Assembly (NCBI GenBank): GCA_028823175.1
Contig: JAPKBZ010000003.1
Location: 1 to 64,000 of the forward strand
DNA: 64,000 nt
Direction: 5' to 3'
Source of the DNA: Myxococcota bacterium
GTDB lineage: Bacteria; Myxococcota_A; UBA9160; UBA4427
How positions within the stretch are numbered: position 1 is the stretch's first letter; each line of letters begins with the position of its first letter. Of the stretch, positions 43,983-51,505 are shown piece by piece. A model generated the notes under the pieces. It was not told where the DNA came from and did not search any database. It worked only from the letters and a program-made list of their open reading frames with translations. A program made the position numbers and the translations under genes.

Positions 43983-44324
43983 ATGCGAGTTATCACTCGA
44001 CTGCATTCACTCCTCCTGACCGGGACTCTTGTCTTTCTGGTGATGGGCCTCGCCGCGCCTGTGGCCCTTGCCGAAGACGGAGGTAAAGGAGATGCAGACG
44101 CCGCCTCCTCCAATTTTGACGAAGTGGTCGATAAGGCCTTCGATGTGATCGTCTTACGCCCACTGGATGCCGCCGCACTCGCGTGTGGCACGGTGCTCAT
44201 GGTCCCGGCCGGGATCCTTGGCGCCATAGGGGGCGGAGAGGCTGTATCCGACGCCTGGGATCTTCTCGTTGTCTCCTCGTGGGAGGCCCTGGTCGATCGG
44301 CCGCTCGGCCGCTGGGACTCCTAG
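43983..44324 (+). CDS. Small exported membrane protein, unknown
   Basis: A 113-aa protein. A Sec signal (LLLTGTLVFLVMGLAAPVALA) precedes a short charged stretch, then LRPLDAAALACGTVLMVPAGILGAIGGG, a transmembrane or hairpin helix, and a C-terminal amphipathic segment ending RPLGRWDS. The RPL motif before the helix and again at the end recalls small conserved exported proteins of proteobacteria with no assigned role. AAAGGAAAG lies just upstream of the ATG at 43983. It is the last gene of the plus-strand run begun at 34428 and converges on the TMTC-like gene. Confidence 0.7.
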   Translation: MRVITRLHSLLLTGTLVFLVMGLAAPVALAEDGGKGDADAASSNFDEVVDKAFDVIVLRPLDAAALACGTVLMVPAGILGAIGGGEAVSDAWDLLVVSSWEALVDRPLGRWDS

Positions 44325-44372
44325 CCCGAGCTTGCCCCCCCCCCGCGCATAGAGGGCCTCGCGTCTCGCGCG

Positions 44373-46163
44373 TCAGTCCGGGCGGGTCTCATCAGCCAGC
44401 GCAGCCGCGCGTGCAACCCCAAGGGTATCCAGAAGCTCCGGGTGCCCTGGCTCTCGGGCCAAGGCCTCGGTCACCAGCTGAATCGCAGCGTCCGGATCGC
44501 GTAGCCCCGGCACGGATGACTGGGCGAGGATCCAAGCCAGATTATTCATGATCTGCCAGTCGCCACCCCCCCCCTGCAAAGCCGCGCGATACGCTTCCGC
44601 TGCCTTTGCGTCGTCACCCAGGGCCTGCGCCGCCGTACCCAGGCTGGCATGAAGCCCCGGGCCCTTAAGCCCCAGCCCGAGCGCCTTGCCCAACTCCACC
44701 TGAGCCTCCTGGTGGCGACCCGATTGGTTGAGTGCGTCCGCCAGGGCGACCCGGCTCTCCGCCCAGTTCGGACGGATTTGAACCGCAGCACGAAGATGTT
44801 CCTCTCCCGCTCCCCAATTCCCCTCCGTCCAATAGGCAACGCCCAGATGCCTATGGGCGATGGCATTGCTCTGAGTCACATCTAGAGCGTGCTCGAACAG
44901 CGCTTTCGTATTCTCCCAATGCCCCACCTGCTGACGCGCCACGACCATCAATCCAGCAACCAACACGAAAGCCAAACCCCAAACCCAGCGCACCCACCCG
45001 CGTCGCGTCGCGCACTCAGCCCAAAAGCCGGCGACCACCACAAGAAGGCCGATGAGTGGGATGTACATGTACCGGTCAGCGTGGGCCTGACCTCCTACCT
45101 GCACGAAGCCCATCATGGGGATCAATGTGAGAATGAACCAGAGCCACCCCATAAGCACATAGCGCCTTTGAGGTGAAGCCCAAACGGCGAGACCCGTCAG
45201 TACTATCCCCGACGTCCAGGCCAGCCAAGGGACCCAACCCCGCAAGCTTGCGGCTTCGGGATAGGGATAGAAAACCGCGAGCCCTGCCGGCCAGAAGGAT
45301 TGCCCGATATACGTCCAGTAGCTCAGCCCTGCGTTCAGAAAACGCGTCATCCATGGCACGAGTGTCGTTGAGTTCGCGCCCGCTTCACCCTGGGCAAAGA
45401 CTGTGAGTCCCCCTAGGACCAGGGCGCACACGATAATCAAAGCCTTCTCCCGCAGACGAGGCCACAGGTCAGAGAGCCTCTCCAGGCGTCGAAGTGGCCA
45501 ATAATCCAGCAAGAGCAGGCTTACCGGTAGAGCGACTGCCGTCGGCTTTGAGAGGCATGCCAGGACCGAAAGAATGAGCACCGCCGCATACCGCCCACGC
45601 CCGGGGCGTTCGGAATAGAAAACGTAGGCGAGCAGGCAAGACATCCAGAAAACCGCGGCCAGTACGTCCTTGCGCTCGGAAGCCCACGCCACGGACTCTA
45701 CGTGGAGCGGGTGCACGGCAAAAATAAGTGCCACCCAGGCACTGGGAAGGAGACGGTTCGTTGCGCGTAGCAGCCAGAGGAAGAGCAGTACCGAGGCCAG
45801 TAAATGCAGGACCACATTACCCAGTAAATACGGGGTCGGGGTCGGACCATGGATCGCATCCCCAACAAGGATGGTGAGCGAGGTGAGCGGAGACCAGTTG
45901 GCCATTCGGGTCTCGGAGAATGCGGCCACTAGATCAGCCCCACTCAGACGACCGTCCAAAGCGGGGCTATCGACGAAGTAGCCGTAGTCATCCCAATCGA
46001 CGAACTCGTGTTCGACGACCTGGCCGTAGATCACGGCGACCGCGAGGCCCAGCGACGCAAGCACCCAGGCCGCCCCTTTCATCGGCCTAACAACGCGCGC
46101 GTCCTGCTCCCCCCTGGGCCCCCTATCTCCCCGCTCCCAGGCTGATCGAACCTCGCTCTGCAT
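44373..46163 (-). CDS. TMTC-like membrane protein with C-terminal TPRs (putative O-mannosyl/glycosyltransferase)
   Basis: A 596-aa protein. About ten transmembrane helices follow the acidic motif FVDWDDYGYF (residues 54-63), placed in the first outer loop like the catalytic acidic motif of TMTC/GT-C glycosyltransferases. The block HPLHVESVAWASERKDVLA is typical of TMTC-type proteins. The last 190 residues are TPR repeats (AIAHRHLGVAYWTEGNWGAG and following). It may glycosylate exported proteins. The start could instead be the Met at 46082, directly before the first helix. It is divergent from the spermidine-synthase-like genes. Confidence 0.82.
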   Translation of the reverse strand: MQSEVRSAWERGDRGPRGEQDARVVRPMKGAAWVLASLGLAVAVIYGQVVEHEFVDWDDYGYFVDSPALDGRLSGADLVAAFSETRMANWSPLTSLTILVGDAIHGPTPTPYLLGNVVLHLLASVLLFLWLLRATNRLLPSAWVALIFAVHPLHVESVAWASERKDVLAAVFWMSCLLAYVFYSERPGRGRYAAVLILSVLACLSKPTAVALPVSLLLLDYWPLRRLERLSDLWPRLREKALIIVCALVLGGLTVFAQGEAGANSTTLVPWMTRFLNAGLSYWTYIGQSFWPAGLAVFYPYPEAASLRGWVPWLAWTSGIVLTGLAVWASPQRRYVLMGWLWFILTLIPMMGFVQVGGQAHADRYMYIPLIGLLVVVAGFWAECATRRGWVRWVWGLAFVLVAGLMVVARQQVGHWENTKALFEHALDVTQSNAIAHRHLGVAYWTEGNWGAGEEHLRAAVQIRPNWAESRVALADALNQSGRHQEAQVELGKALGLGLKGPGLHASLGTAAQALGDDAKAAEAYRAALQGGGGDWQIMNNLAWILAQSSVPGLRDPDAAIQLVTEALAREPGHPELLDTLGVARAAALADETRPD

Positions 46164-46280
46164 AGGGGCAGATTAGCCGGGTCCGGGCGGGTGCGCGCCC
46201 TATTATGCCCGCCGAGCACGACGAGTTCGTGTTACGCTTCCCGCTTGTTATCTACCCCCCGGAACGGCTGGCTGGGACGA

Positions 46281-49200
46281 ATGGACGCGCCTTTTCTACT
46301 TCTTCAGTTGTGTTTTTTCGTTTCCGGTTTCGCAGCACTGCTCTATGAAACCGCGTGGACCCGGGAACTGGCCTCGGTATTCGGCACCTCGGAGTTGGCC
46401 ATTTCCGCGGTGCTTGCCGCCTATATGGGTGGCCTCGCCCTAGGCGCCACCCTCGTCGCCCGCTGGGCACCGCGCATACGCCGCCCCGTACTCGCCTACG
46501 GATTATTGGAGCTTGGAATCGCCCTGGGCGCCCTATGGGTTCCTTTCGCCATCCGTCTCATGAGCGGACTCTACGTCAACTGGCTTGGGGAACTCGACAC
46601 CCCTCCCGCCCAGCTCGGCCTAATGACTGCGCTGTTCCACCTGGCAGGGACCTTTCTGGTTCTCCTGCCCTGCACGACCCTAATGGGTGCCACCCTCCCC
46701 CTACTCGCCCGTTATGCAGTGAATCACGAGGACGAGATCGGCCCGCGAATCGGGCTTCTCTACGGCGTCAACACCGCCGGCGCCATTTTCGGAGCGCTCG
46801 CCGCCGCCTTCCTCCTGCTCCCTTCGCTCGGGCTACGCCAAACCATTTACTTCGGTGCTGCCGCCAATATCTTTGTCTTTCTCTCCGCCGCCGGCCTCTC
46901 GAGGATTTCCAGCCCGGCCTCGAGCGCGCCCGACCGTGCCGTCCCAGTCGTTTCCCGAGTTCGCCTCGCGATCCTCCCGCTGATCGCTCTCTCCGGCATG
47001 GTCTCCTTCATGTACGAAGTGCTTTGGGTACGGATACTCGGTTATGTGCTGGGCGGAAGCACCGCAGCCTTCGCCTCGATGCTTTCGAGTTTCCTTCTCG
47101 GAATCGCCCTGGGAAGCGCTATCGCCTCTCGCTTCGCACGGACCTACCGCCAAGCCGCACTGGGGTTCGCCGTGACCCAACTCGGGACAGCATTTTTCGC
47201 GGCCCTCAGTTTCAGCTTCGCGAACCAGATTCCAGGCTTCGCGGCGCAACTCGGTGCGGGAATCTCAAACCTCGCCCCTGGCGCTCTCATCGCCGTGATC
47301 GTACTTCTCCCCACCACTCTTTGGATTGGTGCCACCTTTCCCTTCGCCGTGCGGATCCTCGCCCATCAGGCCGACGCCGCAGCCGCCGCGAGTGCACGCG
47401 TCTACGCCTGGAATACCCTGGGCTCAATCGCTGGATCGATCGGGGCAGGCTTCTTCTTTCTTCCCCTGATCGGATTCCACGGAACCCTCGCAGCGGGCGT
47501 ACTGATCAACCTCCTCCTCGCCGCCAGCAGCGGAATTGTCTTCAACCCGGGGAGAGCGGGCCGAATCGTGGCCCTGGCCGCTCTCGTCGGAAGCGCAGCC
47601 TTTCTCCTTGTTCGCCCGGAAGCCCCAATGGAGATCCTTGGCCGCTCGACCCTGACCGGGCGCCACTTCGATGGCGAACTGGAGTATCTCGGCGTAGGTC
47701 GGTCGGCGACCGTGACCCTCTCGCGAACGCCCTATGCCCGAAGGCTTGCCACCAACGGACTTCCGGAGGCCTCCATGGAAGGGCCCGGGGCCCCGCCCGA
47801 CAAATTCCATGATGCCCGCTGGCTCGGCCTGCTCCCGGTCCTGACCCGACCCGAGGCCGAAAGAATTCTCATCATCGGGCTGGGAGGCGGCAATACCCTG
47901 GGAGCCGTTCCGGCCAGCGTCGATGAAATAGAAGTGATTGAACTCGAACCCGAGGTCGTCATTGCCAACAATATCGTGGGTGCTGACCGCCTCGGCGGAG
48001 CCCCTCTGGATGACCCGCGCGTCCACCTCAGGATCGGCGATGCTCGGGGCGCCCTTATGCTCAGCGATCGGCGCTACGACGCGATCATCTCTCAGCCGTC
48101 CCACCCTTGGACATCCGGAGCATCGCATCTCTACACCCGGGAATTTTTCGAGATGGTATCCGAACGCCTGGAAAGAGACGGCGTCTTCGTGCAGTGGATG
48201 GGCCTCGGCTTTGTCGATGCAGATCTCCTTCGCAGCCTCGTCGGGACCCTCAGTGACGTTTTTGAACACCTTCTTGTCATCAGCCCTGGGACCGTTGTCG
48301 GCCAGGCGTCAATGGCCTTCGTCGCGTCGAACCAGCCGCTCCCTATACTCGAAACGACACCAATTGCCCTAAACATCGCAGGGGACGAACTGGCTCGAGT
48401 GGGCGTACACACACCTGAGGATGTGGCCGCCGTACTTGTACTTGACAACGAGGCCGCTCGCGAATTCTCTCGCGGAAGCGTCAGGATCACCGACGATCAC
48501 AATCTCCTCGCCTGGGCAGCGAGTCGCGTCGGCAGAAAATCAGGCGACGCGGAGTCCCTCGCAAGCGCCATCGGAACTCACGATATTTTGCCTACGATCG
48601 CGGCAGATTACGCCTCAGACCAACTCGTGCGAAGGCTCCTCCAGCGACGAGCACAGAATCGCGCGGTAGCCCTAATCGGATCCCTTGAGGGCGCAGACAA
48701 GTCCAGCGCCCAGGGCTGGCTCTTCCTCGAATCGGGGCGCTCCCAGGCCGCAACAGCCCAGTTCAGAGCCGCCCTTGATAACGAACCCAACCATCAGGGC
48801 GCCCTCGCCGGCCTTGCCCTCACGGCTCCAGGCGCCGTGGATATCCCCACCTTGCCCGTGCCATTGGCTGCACTCATCGCCGGACGCGTGAGCCTTCGGC
48901 GAGGCGACTGGGAAGCGGTCGCCGGGCTTGACTCCATCTTGGAGGAGTGGACACCCGGGTCCCTGCTCTACCCGGAAGCCACTCGGCTGCGAATCGGTTG
49001 GCGACTCGCCACAGAAGACCCGGAAAGCGGGCACGAGGCGCTCTCCCTCAGCGACCAACTCCTCACACGATCCCGCAAACCGGGGGACCTTCTTTTGAGG
49101 ACCGCAGCGGCGGCCCAGGCCGGGCTCGATGATCACGGATGGGCCTCCCTCGAAAGGCTACGCACCCGCCTTGGGAGTTCACGCAACTCTCCAAGCTTAG

Positions 49201-49307
49201 CTCGCCGGGCCATCAACCTCTCTGCCGACCTCAAGCCCGCCAAAGGCAGCCGAGGCACTATCGAAGGCATTGCTCAGTACGCTAGACAGGGCGACCAAAG
49301 CCGTTGA
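46281..49307 (+). CDS. Fused MFS-like transporter / spermidine-synthase-like protein, TPR tail
   Basis: A 1008-aa protein. Residues 1-500 hold about 14 transmembrane helices starting FVSGFAALLYETAWTREL, characteristic of the MFS/spermidine synthase fusion family. Residues 525-720 form a Rossmann methyltransferase-like domain (RILIIGLGGGNTLG, then an acidic beta-2 end in VIELEPEVV). The synthase catalytic-Asp segment is replaced by ISQPSHPWTSGASH, so classical aminopropyl transfer is doubtful. The C-terminal 250 residues are helical, TPR-like. The ATG at 46281 starts the first helix; the upstream extension to 46191 is unlikely. Its TGA overlaps the TTG start of the next gene. Confidence 0.85.
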   Translation: MDAPFLLLQLCFFVSGFAALLYETAWTRELASVFGTSELAISAVLAAYMGGLALGATLVARWAPRIRRPVLAYGLLELGIALGALWVPFAIRLMSGLYVNWLGELDTPPAQLGLMTALFHLAGTFLVLLPCTTLMGATLPLLARYAVNHEDEIGPRIGLLYGVNTAGAIFGALAAAFLLLPSLGLRQTIYFGAAANIFVFLSAAGLSRISSPASSAPDRAVPVVSRVRLAILPLIALSGMVSFMYEVLWVRILGYVLGGSTAAFASMLSSFLLGIALGSAIASRFARTYRQAALGFAVTQLGTAFFAALSFSFANQIPGFAAQLGAGISNLAPGALIAVIVLLPTTLWIGATFPFAVRILAHQADAAAAASARVYAWNTLGSIAGSIGAGFFFLPLIGFHGTLAAGVLINLLLAASSGIVFNPGRAGRIVALAALVGSAAFLLVRPEAPMEILGRSTLTGRHFDGELEYLGVGRSATVTLSRTPYARRLATNGLPEASMEGPGAPPDKFHDARWLGLLPVLTRPEAERILIIGLGGGNTLGAVPASVDEIEVIELEPEVVIANNIVGADRLGGAPLDDPRVHLRIGDARGALMLSDRRYDAIISQPSHPWTSGASHLYTREFFEMVSERLERDGVFVQWMGLGFVDADLLRSLVGTLSDVFEHLLVISPGTVVGQASMAFVASNQPLPILETTPIALNIAGDELARVGVHTPEDVAAVLVLDNEAAREFSRGSVRITDDHNLLAWAASRVGRKSGDAESLASAIGTHDILPTIAADYASDQLVRRLLQRRAQNRAVALIGSLEGADKSSAQGWLFLESGRSQAATAQFRAALDNEPNHQGALAGLALTAPGAVDIPTLPVPLAALIAGRVSLRRGDWEAVAGLDSILEEWTPGSLLYPEATRLRIGWRLATEDPESGHEALSLSDQLLTRSRKPGDLLLRTAAAAQAGLDDHGWASLERLRTRLGSSRNSPSLARRAINLSADLKPAKGSRGTIEGIAQYARQGDQSR

Positions 49308-51505
49308 CGACACCGCGCTCTCAGCTGGCCAACGAGTCTTCCGAGAAGAGCGGAGCGATCTATCTATTCGGTGCGGCAGTCTTCAGTGGAGCCTTCCTCA
49401 TTTTTCTCGTCCAGCCCATGGTCGCGAAGCTGATCCTGCCCTGGTTTGGTGGTGGCCCCGGGATTTGGACCACATGCCTGATGTTCTACCAAACCACCCT
49501 CTTCCTGGGATACCTCTACGCCTACGGAATCGTCCGTTTCTTGGCTCCCCGCGTCCAGGCCATCACCCATGGCGCTCTTCTTCTGACTGCCTTCGCTCTC
49601 CTCCCGGTACTCCCCGGCTCCCATTGGAAGCCGGTCGGTTCCGAATCGAATCCGTCCCTTTCGATCTTGGTCATGCTCCTAGCCAATGTCGGGCTTCCCT
49701 TCGCGGCCCTCGCCGCTACGGGTCCGCTCGTGCAGGCCTGGTTTGCACGCCAACACCCTCTCCGTTCCCCCTACTCCCTCTACTCGGTTTCAAATTTCGG
49801 ATCCCTGAGCGCTCTGCTGTGCTTTCCTCTCTTACTCGAACCCCTGCTCCCCCTCCGAGAGGCTTCCCGGCTCTGGACCATTGGCTTCGGACTCGGATCG
49901 CTGCTCATCCTCGGGTGTGCTTTCAGCGCAATACGCTCCGCTCAATCGGTAACGGCGCCCCCTGCGCCTCTCTCCGAGGCGGAGAGTGCCCCCACATCGG
50001 CCGGTGATCGTGCTCTCTGGCTTCTTCTCCCAGCCACAGCCGTCGTTCTCCTCATGGCTATCACAAATAAGCTCTGCCAGGACTTGGCCAGCTTTCCCTT
50101 TCTTTGGATCATCCCCCTGGGCCTCTACCTGGGGAGTTTCATTCTGAGTTTCGCCTCGGAAGCGAGTTATAAGCGCAGCCTGTGGATTCGAATTGCCCTG
50201 ACCGCTCTACTCGTCAAATACGGGCTCGTTTTCGCATTTCCATCCGGCAGCATCCAGTCTGCAATTTTCTGGTCCATGTTCGTCCAGGTCCCCCTATTGG
50301 GGCTCGTCCTCTTCTCCCTCTGCATGCTCCTTCACGGAGAGCTCTACCGCCTACGTCCGCCCGCTCGTTCCCTCACCAGCTTCTATATCGGACTCTCTGG
50401 AGGCGGAGCTCTTGGGGGAGTATTCGTTGGGCTGGTCGCCCCTTGGATCTTCAACGACTACTTTGAACTCCACACCGGCTATGCCCTGACATTCGCCCTT
50501 CTTTTTTTCACATTTCGCAGGGACGACGACAGCTGGATCTCAAGCCGCGCACCCAAATGGAGAGCCGCATCGGTTGCTCTCTCTTTTAGCCTAATTCTCA
50601 CAATTGCTGTCGCGGCCACCCTCGAAGAAGCCCCCGGCCTTCTCCTCAAGGAACGGAATTTCTTCGGACTCCATCGAGTCATCGAGTGGGAGACTCAAAA
50701 ACCCGAATGGGCTAGGCGGATTCTCAAACACGGCAGCACCGTGCATGGTGCCCAGCTCTTAGCCGAACGCTTCCAACGCCGTCCCATCTCTTATTACGGG
50801 GCGCCAACGGGCATCGGCCTCACCATGAAAAGAGACGCGCACGCTGAACCGGTGAAAACTGGCGTAGTGGGCATGGGAGCCGGAAGCCTGGCCGCCTACG
50901 GAAGAAGGGGCGACACCATTCGGTTCTACGAGATCGACCCATCGGTCATTCGAATCGCGAGTCAGGGTCAATACTTCAGCTTCCTCCCAGACAGCCTAGC
51001 CAAGATCGATATCATTCCGGGCGATGCAAGACTCTCTCTGGAGGCCGAGCTCCGGTCGGGAGCCTCGCAGCAATTTGACCTCCTGGTGATCGACGCTTTT
51101 TCAAGCGATGCGATTCCTTTCCACTTGATAACCCTTGAGGCCTTCCAGCTCTACCTCGAGCATCTCGCTCCCGAGGGCCTCATCGCCATCCACGTGTCGA
51201 ACCGACACTTCAGGCTCTCCCCGATTCTGTACAGAATCGGGGACGAGCTCGGGCTCTCGAGCATCAGCGTGGATAGCCCGGGGCTGGGCTTGCGCGTCTC
51301 GACCTCCGCCCAATGGGTGCTGATGAGCCGCGACCGAGGCAAACTCGACGCCCATGCCCACCTCATTACCGACCGAATGGCTGGCCTCGGACTCGATCCT
51401 ACTCGCCTCTCAGTCGGTCGCCTTGAAGAAGCCGCCTTCGCAAAAAAACCGCTCTGGACAGACGAGTTTAACAGCGTTCTGGATATCCTAGGAAGCGCAA
51501 AGTGA
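49304..51505 (+). CDS. Second fused MFS-like / spermidine-synthase-like protein
   Basis: A 733-aa protein of a different subgroup from its neighbour. Residues 20-460 are transmembrane (SGAFLIFLVQPMVAKLILPW is the subgroup hallmark, followed by FGGGPGIWTTCLMFYQ). The C-terminal domain binds S-adenosyl-type cofactors (GVVGMGAGSLAAYG, IRFYEIDPSVI), with the acidic motif VIDAFSSDAIPFHL in the catalytic position. The start is TTG at 49304, inside the preceding stop (TTGA), and its stop overlaps the next GTG (GTGA). These overlaps make a three-gene translationally coupled set with the TonB receptor. Substrate and reaction are unknown. Confidence 0.85.
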   Translation: MTTPRSQLANESSEKSGAIYLFGAAVFSGAFLIFLVQPMVAKLILPWFGGGPGIWTTCLMFYQTTLFLGYLYAYGIVRFLAPRVQAITHGALLLTAFALLPVLPGSHWKPVGSESNPSLSILVMLLANVGLPFAALAATGPLVQAWFARQHPLRSPYSLYSVSNFGSLSALLCFPLLLEPLLPLREASRLWTIGFGLGSLLILGCAFSAIRSAQSVTAPPAPLSEAESAPTSAGDRALWLLLPATAVVLLMAITNKLCQDLASFPFLWIIPLGLYLGSFILSFASEASYKRSLWIRIALTALLVKYGLVFAFPSGSIQSAIFWSMFVQVPLLGLVLFSLCMLLHGELYRLRPPARSLTSFYIGLSGGGALGGVFVGLVAPWIFNDYFELHTGYALTFALLFFTFRRDDDSWISSRAPKWRAASVALSFSLILTIAVAATLEEAPGLLLKERNFFGLHRVIEWETQKPEWARRILKHGSTVHGAQLLAERFQRRPISYYGAPTGIGLTMKRDAHAEPVKTGVVGMGAGSLAAYGRRGDTIRFYEIDPSVIRIASQGQYFSFLPDSLAKIDIIPGDARLSLEAELRSGASQQFDLLVIDAFSSDAIPFHLITLEAFQLYLEHLAPEGLIAIHVSNRHFRLSPILYRIGDELGLSSISVDSPGLGLRVSTSAQWVLMSRDRGKLDAHAHLITDRMAGLGLDPTRLSVGRLEEAAFAKKPLWTDEFNSVLDILGSAK

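Noticed and set aside
44335-44344. C10 run between convergent genes
   Set aside because: Located outside coding sequence in a short gap; no regulatory context could be supported.
46355-47812. 485-codon frame shifted inside the first spermidine-synthase-like gene
   Set aside because: Translation is Arg/Pro/Ser-rich with no transmembrane pattern; the accepted frame has clear helices and a cofactor motif.
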